34,161 bases of DNA from Acidobacteriota bacterium (GCA_016871015.1 VFZX01000036.1:1-34161); one strand, 5' to 3'; shown: positions 25,601-33,100, counted from the stretch's first letter. The notes: generated from the letters alone by a model not told the origin. A program made the numbers and translations.

Positions 25601-26349
25601 TGCGCACCATCTCCAACGTTCAATACGGTGGCGACGACCCCGTGATGCAGCGGCTCGATGCGTACCTGGTAGACTCCCCCAAGCCCACGCCGGTTGTGAT
25701 CGAGTACCACGGTGGCGGCTGGCGCAACGGGTGGAAGAGCGACCTCGATCAATACAACGGTTTCCTCCGTCAATTGATGAACGCTGGATATTCGCTGGTC
25801 TCGGCGGACTACCGCATGACGCCCAAACACGTGTGGCCGGTTCCAGGCGATGACGCCGAGGCCGTGCTGCATTTCGTCCTGGGGAAGGCCAAGGAGTGGA
25901 ACCTCGATCCGAAGCGCGTCGTGCTGCTGGGCGGCTCGGCTGGCGCGCACTTGGCCATGCACGTGGCGTTCAAGAATCCGTCGAAGGTGCGCGCCGTAGT
26001 GGACCTGTGGGGTCCGACGGATCTTCAAGCGATCAGCCCCCGTGTTCCGCGTGGCGAAGCATTGACCGCGCTGTTTGACACAACGGTTGACGAGTACGAG
26101 AAGCCCGCTGGATTCCTGCTGTCGCAGCTCCGTGATGCATCGCCGATCCACCGCGTGCAACGGACGGCACCGCCGGTTTTCATCGTCCATGAGAATCAGG
26201 AAGAGGGCGTCCACAAGGCGCCGTTCGGACGCGCTCTGGCCGCAAAGCTCAAGGATGCGGGCGTCGCGCACGACATCTATATCGCGCCCCGGGCGGGCGC
26301 GACCTTTCATACTCGCGCGTTCGCTTTCCTGGAGAAGCACGTCCGGTGA
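22600..26349 (+). CDS. Multidomain secreted protein: galactose-binding-like, alpha-toroid, CARDB and alpha/beta esterase domains
   Basis: A 1,249-residue exported protein, GTG start overlapping the previous stop (GTGA). The signal peptide is about residues 1-18 (RFAACIFGLAWAASAAS). Residues about 20-220 resemble the beta-sandwich found before rhamnogalacturonan esterases (FDFGPTESPLEPGYVAVTP, DLPNGKYEVTAILG). Residues about 225-850 are helical with aromatic and acidic motifs (GGGWNDDVEIMPVWVL, RNHF-like RGNHFDATRYS) and look like an alpha/alpha toroid of glycosidase or lyase type, family not recognised. Residues about 855-970 form a CARDB domain (LTARDIRWNAASDQIEATIH, ITTTNNAASW). Residues about 1010-1249 are an esterase: HGGGW oxyanion hole (His1037), GGSAG with Ser1113, and His1237 in TFHTR. 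The acid residue is unclear (VHENQEEGV). Likely a combined glycan-cleaving and deacylating enzyme. Confidence 0.75.
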   Translation: MRFAACIFGLAWAASAASQRFDFGPTESPLEPGYVAVTPDQAYSKSRGYGFLAPPAESGVIDASLTRTDERFRKPWRVEHGIASLSPLTRDYVAGPEIRFRADLPNGKYEVTAILGYKHGIHHVNADANGVRVASDLSVYTLHYAYRGFREDTSIGASYRLRFPIEVRGGNLELRLSGDQSRGKQAHVIKTRAGTDLRFETGDSFTVAGLMGLRIRPWQAPSSEAWTLFEKAGRADTPWREEARLLALARRAVKPGDDLAEEIALVQEARGHFYERSSGNNEMGTIAGFYKAHSIWRQFGPGHPFHDKGLIYTGRMFAGSFPFSPTPTSEYGRELLRDVEKRHPRDPYVRLYLHNEWSPKDWKLNEYPAPPDAPQWAALLRRAWNQNLDFAEYWADFRQRPDGSLGGGWNDDVEIMPVWVLNWFVNPDASPKVARMLERFTEGFWTSGNLDHRRVFSAHFSDAEHAAEDQGNSVPYLIGVQYGNPRYLNWNLRTLRFFRDYLTGVNANGRRHFRGNHFDATRYSMDLTPGKGAEDVEAAINYRAFGGVPWMVWYSGNPAARKLLIEHADSWHAAAMSTAKSKPRGIMPSQVSFADEVGGGEASWRGKPGLGAGGDWPDYLWYLHSLMLAAYSATGDKKYLEPFEATHDFIRANPSDPLTAEIRTHQHFADAFFVLRDLTGDRRYDEFLMQSARPYVKWRLTGDRKFLVEDLSAINANVRQRWPHMTTEAVMTDRIGYNPRMASYMTGALSEIGFQGFPHHAVTYAGAGRDFAALVEQASDNRLSILYYSFGPQPRPVGIRPWRLAPDARYRITAGDSTQEVSIRERGQVIPVRIPPMREVRIEIERIGAPAPASPRPDLALTARDIRWNAASDQIEATIHSVGAAPAENFEVAFFRKDDKGLHLLERAVVSHLAAPNGLQEENITVGTWLHRDTMMEGDTVEVRIDPDRKLSEITTTNNAASWRLELSEKQRAQMVSKRLTEHDQRFRQERPGAAIERPRLRTISNVQYGGDDPVMQRLDAYLVDSPKPTPVVIEYHGGGWRNGWKSDLDQYNGFLRQLMNAGYSLVSADYRMTPKHVWPVPGDDAEAVLHFVLGKAKEWNLDPKRVVLLGGSAGAHLAMHVAFKNPSKVRAVVDLWGPTDLQAISPRVPRGEALTALFDTTVDEYEKPAGFLLSQLRDASPIHRVQRTAPPVFIVHENQEEGVHKAPFGRALAAKLKDAGVAHDIYIAPRAGATFHTRAFAFLEKHVR

Positions 26350-27803
26350 CGCGCCGCGCGTTCCTTGCCTCTTCCGCGGGCACGGCGTTCGCGCAGTCCG
26401 GCGGCCGCAAGCCGAACTTCATCGTGATCCTCGCCGACGACCTCGGATACGGTGACCTCGGCTGCTACGGCTCACCCAACATCCGCACGCCAAACCTCGA
26501 CCGCATGGCGCGGGATGGAGTCCGGTTTACCAGCTTCTACGCGCAGCCAGTGTGCGGCCCGTCGCGGGCGGCCTTGCTCACGGGATGCTATCCGCCGCGC
26601 AATAGCCTGGCGTTCAACCATCTTCCTGGATTTGTGACCGGCATCCATCCGGATGAGGTGACGATCCCCGAAGTGCTCAAGCAGGCTGGCTATGCGACGA
26701 TGATGACCGGCAAGTGGCACCTGGGTGACGATCCCAAGTTCTCGCCGTTGCGCAACGGATTCGACCGGTACTTCGGAATTCCATTCTCGAATGACATGTG
26801 GCCCTACCATCCACGCATGCCGTTCGGACAGCAGCCGCATCCGATGCTTGCGGCGATACGCAAGCGCGCCGGATACACAGGGTACGCGGGCCAGGGCACG
26901 GAGTTCCCGCCGGGTGGCGGATTCCCGAAGGCCCTCCCCTTAATCGAGCAGGAGGAGGTGATTGAGCAGAATCCCGACCAGTCCCAACTCACCGGACGCT
27001 TCACCGATGCCGCGCTTCGATTTATTGAGTCGAACCGCGCGCGTCCGTTCTTCCTCTACATGGCGCACGTGATGCCGCATGTTCCGCTGTTCGCCAGTGC
27101 CAACTTTGCGGGCCGTTCGGCTCGCGGGCTCTACGGCGACACGGTGGAAGAGTTGGACGCCTCGGTTGGCCGGATCCTCGACCGCCTCGCTCAATTGGGT
27201 CTGGATCAGAACACGATGGTCGTGTTCGCATCGGACAACGGACCGTGGCTGCAGTACGGTGTCGACGGCGGCTCCGCGGGTCCGCTGCGCAACGGGAAGG
27301 GCACGCAGTGGGAAGGCGGCTCGCGTGTGCCGGCGATCATGCGTTGGCCAGGCCGGATCCCGGGCGGACGGGTCAACGGTGAGATCGTCACCACGATGGA
27401 TTTGCTGCCGACTTTCGCGGAGATCGCAGGCGCGCGGCTGCCTTCCGGCCGCGTGGTGGACGGCAAATCGCAGTGGCCGCTTCTGCGCCGCGCACCGGGA
27501 GCGAAGTCCGCACAGGACACGTTCTACTACTTCGGCGCGGACCTGTTTGGCGAGCCTGGATCCACGGAACCCACTCCCGGCTACGAGATCCCGAAACTCC
27601 AGGCGATCCGCGTCAACGAGTGGAAAGCCCACCTGAACGAGAAAACGCTTGAGCCCACGGCGCTGTTTCACCTGGGCGAAGACGTGGGCGAGTCGCACGA
27701 CCGCTTGAAGAGCAACGGTGGGGAGGCCGCACGGCTGGCTGCGCAGGCGAGGCGGTTCCGCGACACACTTGCCGCTCAAGTCCGGCCGCTTGGAAGGCGT
27801 TAG
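26346..27803 (+). CDS. Secreted S1-type sulfatase (arylsulfatase)
   Basis: A 485-residue sulfatase, GTG start overlapping the previous stop (GTGA). A short twin-arginine-like signal is present (TRRAFLASSAGTAFA). Metal-binding Asp31-Asp32 lie in LADDLGYGD. The formylglycine signature is CGPSRAALLTG with Cys70, which a formylglycine-generating enzyme must oxidise before the protein is active; no such gene is in the window. Further hallmarks are MTGKWHLGD, PFFLYMAHVMPHVP and the second metal site FASDNGPW, followed by RNGKGTQWEGGSRVPAIMRWPG. It removes sulfate from a sulfated glycan, mucin-type or aromatic ester outside the cytoplasm; context favours a glycan. A small insert begins right after its TAG stop. 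Confidence 0.92.
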   Translation: MTRRAFLASSAGTAFAQSGGRKPNFIVILADDLGYGDLGCYGSPNIRTPNLDRMARDGVRFTSFYAQPVCGPSRAALLTGCYPPRNSLAFNHLPGFVTGIHPDEVTIPEVLKQAGYATMMTGKWHLGDDPKFSPLRNGFDRYFGIPFSNDMWPYHPRMPFGQQPHPMLAAIRKRAGYTGYAGQGTEFPPGGGFPKALPLIEQEEVIEQNPDQSQLTGRFTDAALRFIESNRARPFFLYMAHVMPHVPLFASANFAGRSARGLYGDTVEELDASVGRILDRLAQLGLDQNTMVVFASDNGPWLQYGVDGGSAGPLRNGKGTQWEGGSRVPAIMRWPGRIPGGRVNGEIVTTMDLLPTFAEIAGARLPSGRVVDGKSQWPLLRRAPGAKSAQDTFYYFGADLFGEPGSTEPTPGYEIPKLQAIRVNEWKAHLNEKTLEPTALFHLGEDVGESHDRLKSNGGEAARLAAQARRFRDTLAAQVRPLGRR

Positions 27804-27809
27804 ACTGAA
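27801..27809 (+). repeat. Left 9-bp direct repeat flanking the MITE-like insert
   Basis: TAGACTGAA, which begins with the sulfatase stop codon TAG. An identical copy lies at 27991-27999. It is interpreted as the target-site duplication of the insert at 27810-27990. Confidence 0.6.
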
Positions 27810-27811
27810 GG

Positions 27812-27832
27812 TGGATATCCCTTTGACTCAGC
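27812..27832 (+). repeat. Left terminal inverted repeat of the insert
   Basis: Begins TGGATATCC and ends ACTCAGC, 21 bases. It matches the reverse complement of 27969-27989 with three mismatches. Confidence 0.6.
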
Positions 27833-27968
27833 GGGCTCGTGTCGTGGGATCCGCGACACTTGGGCAGCGCTGCTCAGCACAAGGCCTCGAGTAGCGTCTC
27901 GCGACCGAGACCGGCACCGGAAACCATCGAGACAACACGATCGCTTCGCGGGCGCCTCAGACGGTCTT

Positions 27969-27989
27969 GCTGAGTGAAGCGGATATCCA
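27969..27989 (-). repeat. Right terminal inverted repeat of the insert
   Basis: Read on the minus strand it begins TGGATATCC and ends ACTCAGC, 21 bases. It pairs with 27812-27832 at 18 of 21 positions. Confidence 0.6.
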
Positions 27990-27990
27990 G

Positions 27991-27999
27991 TAGACTGAA
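27991..27999 (+). repeat. Right 9-bp direct repeat flanking the MITE-like insert
   Basis: TAGACTGAA, identical to 27801-27809. It lies 4 bases before the DUF1501 start codon, so the insertion event also set the present leader of that gene. Confidence 0.6.
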
Positions 28000-28003
28000 T
28001 TCT

Positions 28004-29275
28004 ATGAACCGCCGCGATGTGCTGCAAATCGGATCGCTCGGATTCCTTGGTCTCACCCTGCCTGAGTGGAGCCGGGCGCGCGCAGCGGCAGCACTGCCGG
28101 ATACATCGTGCATTTTCATCTGGCTCGACGGTGGTCCGAGCCACCTCGAAACCTTCGACTTGAAGCCGGACGCGCCAGTCGAGGTGCGGGGCAGCTTCAA
28201 GCCCGTACGGTCGAAACTTGCTGGCGTGCATGTGTGTGAACACCTGCCGCGCATCGCCGCCATCATGGACCGCGTGACGCTGATCCGCACGCTCACATCG
28301 GAAATCGGCGAGCACGACCAGGCGGGCCACTACTGGATCACTGGATACAAGCCCACGCCCGCTATCGCCTTTCCGAGCCACGGATCCGCGGTGAGCAAGG
28401 AACGCGGTGGCCGCGGCGCAATGCCCGCCTACATCGCGGTCCCGTCGCCGCGTCCCTACATGGGATCCGGATATCTGCCCGGTGCGTATAGCCCGTTCAG
28501 TGCCGGATCGGATCCTTCGCGCCCGGACTTCAAGGTGCGCGACCTCGACCTGCCCATCGGTCTGAGCGAAGAGCGGCTCAGGGACCGGCGCGCCATGGTT
28601 GCCAAGCTCGACTCATTTGACCGCGCCCATCAGAATCACCCGAAGGGCGCCGATCGAGACAGCCATTTCGAGCAGGCGTTCCGGCTGGTGACCTCGCCCC
28701 AAGCCAAGGCCGCGTTTGACCTGTCGAAGGAGACGCCCGAAACGCGCAGCCGCTATGGCCGCTTCAAGCTCGGCCAGAGCCTTCTGCTCGCGCGCCGCTT
28801 GATTGAAGCTGGAACGCGTTTTGTCACCGTCTCCGACACAGGCTGGGACACCCACATTCAGATCGCCTACAACCTGACGTATGGATTCCCCGGTAAGCTC
28901 CCGGGACTCGATCAGGCCTACAGTGCCCTCATCGAGGACCTGGACCAGCGCGGGATGCTAAAGAACACGCTCGTCGTGTTGATGGGCGAGTTCGGACGCA
29001 CGCCCAAGATCAACCCCTCCGGAGGCCGCGATCACTGGCCGCGCGCCAACTCCGCGCTGCTCGCGGGTGCAGGTGTGTTCGCGGGACAGGTGATCGGACG
29101 CACCGATGCCAGCGGCGAGCTGCCCTCCGACGAGCCTGTGACACCCCAGGATCTGGCGCACAGTATCTTCACACACCTTGGCGTCGATCCCCACAAAACG
29201 TTCCAGTCACCGGACGGCCGCCCGATCCGTTTAGTGGACGGCGGCCGCTACCTCAGCAAGATCGCGGCGGGCTGA
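28004..29275 (+). CDS. DUF1501 family protein with Tat signal
   Basis: A 423-residue protein. I chose ATG 28004 (MNRRDVLQIGSLGFLGLTLP), which gives a clean twin-arginine signal; an in-frame GTG at 27974 would start inside the flanking insert. DUF1501 hallmarks are IFIWLDGGPSHLETFDLKP, FKPVRSKLAGVHVCEHLPRI, VTLIRTLTSEIGEHDQAGHY, TVSDTGWDTHIQ, DLDQRGMLKNTLVVLMGEFG and RDHWPRANSALLAGAGV. The fold belongs to the alkaline-phosphatase/sulfatase superfamily, with metal-binding Asp and His residues seen in WLDGGP, DTH and DHW. DUF1501 proteins are usually encoded next to DUF1549/DUF1553 proteins; here that partner is two genes downstream. Function is unknown. The length is close to the family norm of about 420-480. 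The next gene starts one base after the stop. Confidence 0.9.
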   Translation: MNRRDVLQIGSLGFLGLTLPEWSRARAAAALPDTSCIFIWLDGGPSHLETFDLKPDAPVEVRGSFKPVRSKLAGVHVCEHLPRIAAIMDRVTLIRTLTSEIGEHDQAGHYWITGYKPTPAIAFPSHGSAVSKERGGRGAMPAYIAVPSPRPYMGSGYLPGAYSPFSAGSDPSRPDFKVRDLDLPIGLSEERLRDRRAMVAKLDSFDRAHQNHPKGADRDSHFEQAFRLVTSPQAKAAFDLSKETPETRSRYGRFKLGQSLLLARRLIEAGTRFVTVSDTGWDTHIQIAYNLTYGFPGKLPGLDQAYSALIEDLDQRGMLKNTLVVLMGEFGRTPKINPSGGRDHWPRANSALLAGAGVFAGQVIGRTDASGELPSDEPVTPQDLAHSIFTHLGVDPHKTFQSPDGRPIRLVDGGRYLSKIAAG

Positions 29276-29276
29276 C

Positions 29277-30167
29277 ATGCGGCTGGTGGCGATTGTGCTT
29301 GCCGCGCCGCTGTTTGCGGACCACGCGATCACCTGCGTCCGATTCTCCCCCGATGGTTCGCGTCTGGCGGTGGCGGGCGGCAATCAGGTGCGCATCACAG
29401 GAACTGTGGAACAGCGGATCACATCCCGCCTCAGCCAGGTGTTCGGCGTCGCTTGGAGTCCCGACGGCAAGTGGCTCGCGGTTGCTGGGGGGACGCCGGG
29501 CGTCGCGGGTGCGGTGGAGCTGTGGTCCACCGGTACGTTCGTCCTGCAACAGACAATCGCCCGCGGTGGCGACGTGATGTACGGCGCGGCATTCTCACCG
29601 GACTCGAAATCGCTCGCCGCAGCCTCGGCGGACCACCGTGCCCACGTCGCCGATGTCTCGTCCGGTGGCACGCAGAAGCGGCTCGAAGGGCACGCGGGAC
29701 CCGTGATGGCGGTCGCGTGGGCTCACGACGGAGCAACCCTCGCATCGGCTAGTGCCGACCGCTCCGTGCGCCTGTGGAGCGCCACTGATGGCTCGCTTCT
29801 GCGCGCACTTACGAACCACAATGGCGCCGTCGAAGGTCTGGTCTTCTCAGCCGCTGGCGACGAGCTTTACACGGCATCGGCCGACGCGACAGTGCGCGTG
29901 TGGGTCCCATCAAACGGCCGGATGAAGCGGATCCTGCGCGGGTTCGATGCGCCGGTCCTGGCGCTGGACATCGGGCCGCGGGGACTCCTGGCCGCCGGTG
30001 TTGCGGACTCCACGGTGCGCCTCATTTCGCCAGCTTCGGGCGAAATGGTCGCGCGCCTGGCCACGCTTGAATCCGGCGCATGGCCGCAGGCTGTCGCCAC
30101 GAGCGGGTCCCGCGTCGCCTGGGGCAGTACTGACGGTAGATTCTCAATAAAGGAAATCGGGCAATGA
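29277..30167 (+). CDS. Secreted WD40-repeat protein
   Basis: A 296-residue beta-propeller protein with a short signal peptide (MRLVAIVLAAPLFA). Six to seven WD40-type blades are visible: ITCVRFSPDGSRLAVAGG, FGVAWSPDGKWLAVAGG, MYGAAFSPDSKSLAAASADH, VMAVAWAHDGATLASASADR followed by VRLWSATDGSL, VEGLVFSAAGDELYTASADA followed by VRVWVPSNG, VLALDIGPRGLLAAGVADS, and a closing AVATSGSRVAWGSTDG. There is no enzymatic domain, so it is presumably a protein-interaction scaffold or ligand sensor in the periplasm. It lies between DUF1501 and the first redoxin-like gene, whose ATG overlaps its TGA stop (30164-30167). Confidence 0.85.
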   Translation: MRLVAIVLAAPLFADHAITCVRFSPDGSRLAVAGGNQVRITGTVEQRITSRLSQVFGVAWSPDGKWLAVAGGTPGVAGAVELWSTGTFVLQQTIARGGDVMYGAAFSPDSKSLAAASADHRAHVADVSSGGTQKRLEGHAGPVMAVAWAHDGATLASASADRSVRLWSATDGSLLRALTNHNGAVEGLVFSAAGDELYTASADATVRVWVPSNGRMKRILRGFDAPVLALDIGPRGLLAAGVADSTVRLISPASGEMVARLATLESGAWPQAVATSGSRVAWGSTDGRFSIKEIGQ

Positions 30168-30997
30168 AGTACCTGAGCTGGCTTGCGGTCTGCACTGCGC
30201 CATTGTTCGCGCAGGAGCAAATCTTCTCCGGACCTCAGCCGGGCGAGCCGCTGCCGCCTTTCAAGGCGTTGGCAGCGTCGGGACCGGACTCCGGCCAGGA
30301 AGTGGACTTCATCGCGCGTTACGGCGACGCTCCCGTACTGCTCGTGTTCCTCCGCGACATTGACCGCAACGTGTATCGCACGCTGTGGCCGTGCGACCGC
30401 TACGCCGCTGGCCGCCCGGATCTCCGCGTGCTCTATGTCTACCTCGCGCCGGACCGCGTGGATGGCGAGCGGAGTATGCGGGCCGTGGCGAAGTCGCTGT
30501 CTCTCACCGTGCCCGTCGCGGTGTCGCTTGACGGCGTGGAAGGTCCAGGCGCGTACGGACTCAACAAGCAGGTCGCGGTCACGGCAATCGTGGCCAAGGG
30601 CGGCAAGGTGCTCTACAATCGCACGATCGTCCAGCCGGGAGCATCGGAAGCGCAAAAGATCATCGCCGAGTGCGTGAAACTGGTGGGCGGGCGCGTTCCG
30701 TCCGACCTGTGGCTTGCCCGTGGGCCTTCCCGCACGCTCTGGCTTACGCAGGAAAAGCTCGAGGAGACGCTCCAGCCCGATCCACCGCAGTTGGCGGAAG
30801 CGTTCGCGCGGATGACGCCGCCGCACGCGACCGGAATTGCCGCCAAGCGGACCACACAGGAGATTCGTGCCTGGGCCGCGGCATCCGGTGAGCGCAAGCA
30901 GTACGTCGTCAGGCGCATTCCCGCGGTGCTCGAGATCTGCGAATCGGACGAGGCGCGCCAGTTGCTCAACACTCTCCGTGAGGAACTGGCCCGGTGA
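30164..30997 (+). CDS. Secreted thioredoxin/redoxin-like protein without a Cys pair (copy A)
   Basis: A 277-residue exported protein (signal MKYLSWLAVCTAPLFAQ). The mature N-terminus has FSGPQPGEPLPPFKAL, as in redoxins, then VDFIARYGDAPVLLVFLRDI, where the thioredoxin CXXC or peroxiredoxin Cys would follow; here the residues are DRNV, with no Cys pair. The strongly conserved core is SLDGVEGPGAYGLNKQVAVT followed by AIVAKGGKVLYNRTIVQPG. I recall this motif set from a family common in Planctomycetes with no assigned function. The C-terminal third is helical and divergent. It is a clear paralogue of the gene at 33101-33934 and has the same length. Coupled at both ends: ATGA with the WD40 gene and GTGA with the DUF1549 gene. 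Confidence 0.75.
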   Translation: MKYLSWLAVCTAPLFAQEQIFSGPQPGEPLPPFKALAASGPDSGQEVDFIARYGDAPVLLVFLRDIDRNVYRTLWPCDRYAAGRPDLRVLYVYLAPDRVDGERSMRAVAKSLSLTVPVAVSLDGVEGPGAYGLNKQVAVTAIVAKGGKVLYNRTIVQPGASEAQKIIAECVKLVGGRVPSDLWLARGPSRTLWLTQEKLEETLQPDPPQLAEAFARMTPPHATGIAAKRTTQEIRAWAAASGERKQYVVRRIPAVLEICESDEARQLLNTLREELAR

Positions 30998-33090
30998 CAC
31001 TGCTGTTGGCCGCGGCGATGGCGGTGGGCACGGCTCCCGACTTCGTCACGCGCGTGCAACCGCGGCTGGTGAAGGCTGGATGCTTTTCCGGCGCCTGCCA
31101 CGGCTCGGGCAGCGGTCAAGGCGGATTCAAGCTGTCGCTGCTCGGCTACGATCCTGAGGCCGACTACGTGGCGATCGTTCGAGCCTATCGCGGCCGCCGT
31201 CTGAACCTGGTGAAGCCAGAGGACAGCCTGCTGGCCAAGAAGGCGTCGTTCCAGATCGCGCACGGCGGAGGCAAGCGGTTTGGCACCGATAGCGGAACCT
31301 ATCGCATGCTGGTCTCCTGGATCGCCGCCGGAGCGCCATACGGCAGCGGTCGCGGAAGGCGCATCGAGCGGCTGGAGGTGGCCCCGCTCTCGATCATGGC
31401 GCCGAACGTTTCGATGAAGATCCAACTCGCGGTGCGCGCGCACTTCAGCGACGGATCAATCGACGATGTCACGCCATTCGCTCTCTATTCCTCAAATGAT
31501 GACGGCATCGCGCAGGTGTCCGATGCCGGCTTGGTGACCGTGGTGCGCTCCGGAGAGACGGGAGTAACGGCGCGCTACATGGGCAAGTTCGCCGTCGCGC
31601 GCGCGGGGCTGACATTCGCGGGTCCCGTGAGCCGGGCCAGTCCGGCGGGGGCATTCATCGATCAAAGCATCAACCGGAAAATGAGCTGGCTGCGTCTGGT
31701 CCCCTCAGCGGACTGCACGGACTCCGAGTTCCTGCGCCGTGCATCGCTTGATCTCGCCGGCACCCTTCCCACGGCCGCTCAGGCGCGCGCCTTCGTCTCC
31801 TCACCCGATGCTCATAAGCGGGCCGCGGCTATCGCCGCGATGCTCGAAACCGAGGACTTCGCGAACTTCTGGACGATCTGGCTGCTCGACCTGTTCCGTA
31901 CGAGTTCGAAGCAGATCGGCGAGAGCCACCTGCTGCCCTTCGCGAACTGGCTCAAGGACCGCATCGCGCGCGACGCGCCGTTCGATGAGACAGTCCGCGA
32001 GATGCTGACGGCTTCCGGTGAAGCGGATGCGAATCCAGCGGTGAATTTTCTCCGCCAGGACTCGAATCCAAAGCTGCTCGCTGAGCTCGCCACGGAGTCT
32101 CTCATGGGCTCGCGATCCCGCTGCGCGCAGTGCCACGACCATCCGTTCGATAGTTGGACCCAGACGCAATACCACCAGTTCGTTTCGTTCTTCGTCCGCG
32201 TGAACCGCACCGAGACGGGCGTCAGGATCGCGGGACACGGTGAGATCGATCATCCCAAGACGATGAAGCCGGTCGTGCCGGGATTCCCTGATGGCAGCGC
32301 ATCCAACCCGGATCACTCCGACCGCCGCGCCGCGCTCGCCGCCTGGCTCACTTCTCCGTCGAACGCCTACTTTGCGCGCTCGTTCGCCAACCGTGTTTGG
32401 GCGCGGCTGATGGGACGCGGGTTGATCGAACCCGTGGACGGACTGAGTGTGAGCAACGCGGCATCGCATCCGGAACTGCTCGACGATCTGGCGGCCCACT
32501 TCGCGCGTAGCTACTCGCTGAAGTCGCTCATTCGCGAGATCACCGCGTCGCGCGCCTATCAACGCAGCGGGGTTGCGAACACGGTCAACGCCACGGACGA
32601 CCGCTTCTATTCGCGTGCTCTGGCCGCTCCGTTGGGTGCTTACGCCCTGGCCAACGCCATCAGCCAGGTGACCGGCGCACCGGACCAATTCGGGAAGCTC
32701 CCGCTGGGTGCGAAGGCGTCTGCGGTGTTTGACTCGCAGACCGAGTCCTACCTGCTCGATGTGTGTGGCCGCTGCCTGCGCGAGGGGAGTTGCGACGCGC
32801 CGAATCCCGCGGCCGGTGGTGTCCGGCAGGCATTGCACTTCCTGAACGGTCCCGTGATCAACGCAAAGCTCGCCGCCCCTGAAGGACGGCTGCGGAGTCT
32901 GAGGGCTCAGAACCACTCGCCCGCGCGGATCGCCGAAGAGTTCTATTGGGCCGCGCTGAGCCGTGCGCCTACGGGAGCAGAGCTGGACTTCTGGCTCAGC
33001 CGCATCGCCGCGGCTAAGGATCCGGATGCTGCCCTCGAGGACCTGGTCTGGAGCCTCCTCAACAGCCGCGCATTCGTGTTCGATCGATAA
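30994..33090 (+). CDS. DUF1549/DUF1553 (PSCyt2/PSD1) protein with Big_2-like domain
   Basis: A 698-residue exported protein, GTG start overlapping the previous stop (GTGA), short signal TLLLAAAMAVGTA. The N-terminal segment has CFSGACHG (Cys30, Cys35, His36), an expanded heme-like motif typical of this family, followed by GGFKLSLLGYDPEADY. A Big_2-like beta domain at about residues 125-210 (VRAHFSDGSIDDVTPFALYS, GETGVTARYMG) precedes DUF1549 (FIDQSINRKMSWLRL, FLRRASLDLAGTLPT). A canonical CXXCH is at residues 377-381 (CAQCHDHPFDSW). DUF1553 follows with AAWLTSPSNAYFARSFANRV and RLMGRGLIEPVDGLS. The protein may carry heme c, but its reaction is unknown. It normally pairs with DUF1501. Confidence 0.9.
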   Translation: MTLLLAAAMAVGTAPDFVTRVQPRLVKAGCFSGACHGSGSGQGGFKLSLLGYDPEADYVAIVRAYRGRRLNLVKPEDSLLAKKASFQIAHGGGKRFGTDSGTYRMLVSWIAAGAPYGSGRGRRIERLEVAPLSIMAPNVSMKIQLAVRAHFSDGSIDDVTPFALYSSNDDGIAQVSDAGLVTVVRSGETGVTARYMGKFAVARAGLTFAGPVSRASPAGAFIDQSINRKMSWLRLVPSADCTDSEFLRRASLDLAGTLPTAAQARAFVSSPDAHKRAAAIAAMLETEDFANFWTIWLLDLFRTSSKQIGESHLLPFANWLKDRIARDAPFDETVREMLTASGEADANPAVNFLRQDSNPKLLAELATESLMGSRSRCAQCHDHPFDSWTQTQYHQFVSFFVRVNRTETGVRIAGHGEIDHPKTMKPVVPGFPDGSASNPDHSDRRAALAAWLTSPSNAYFARSFANRVWARLMGRGLIEPVDGLSVSNAASHPELLDDLAAHFARSYSLKSLIREITASRAYQRSGVANTVNATDDRFYSRALAAPLGAYALANAISQVTGAPDQFGKLPLGAKASAVFDSQTESYLLDVCGRCLREGSCDAPNPAAGGVRQALHFLNGPVINAKLAAPEGRLRSLRAQNHSPARIAEEFYWAALSRAPTGAELDFWLSRIAAAKDPDAALEDLVWSLLNSRAFVFDR

Positions 33091-33094
33091 GGAG
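33089..33094 (+). promoter_or_regulatory. Strong Shine-Dalgarno for the last operon gene
   Basis: AAGGAG, six bases before ATG 33101, overlapping the TAA stop of the DUF1549 gene. It is the best ribosome-binding site in the cluster and fixes the start of the second redoxin-like gene against a longer in-frame ORF beginning at 32963. The other inner genes depend on stop-start overlaps instead. Confidence 0.8.
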
Positions 33095-33100
33095 ATATCA

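Larger units (their letters stand above)
27810..27990. mobile_element. MITE-like non-autonomous insert (about 181 bp) between the sulfatase and DUF1501 genes
   Basis: A non-coding stretch bounded by imperfect terminal inverted repeats of 21 bases: 27812-27832 and 27969-27989 match at 18 of 21 positions in inverted orientation (both start TGGATATCC and end ACTCAGC). It is flanked by identical 9-bp direct repeats. Inside are a 6-bp-stem hairpin, GTGTCG (27839-27844) and CGACAC (27854-27859), and the self-complementary GCAGCGCTGC. No transposase-sized frame is present. If the insert and one direct repeat are removed, the sequence reads TAGACTGAATTCTATG, a 10-base spacing between sulfatase stop and DUF1501 start, in keeping with the tight spacing elsewhere in the operon. 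The parent transposon family is unknown. Confidence 0.62.

Noticed and set aside
27800-28381. Minus-strand 193-residue ORF across the insert between sulfatase and DUF1501
   Set aside because: More than half lies opposite the DUF1501 coding region and I see no transposase or other family pattern, so the insert is treated as non-coding.
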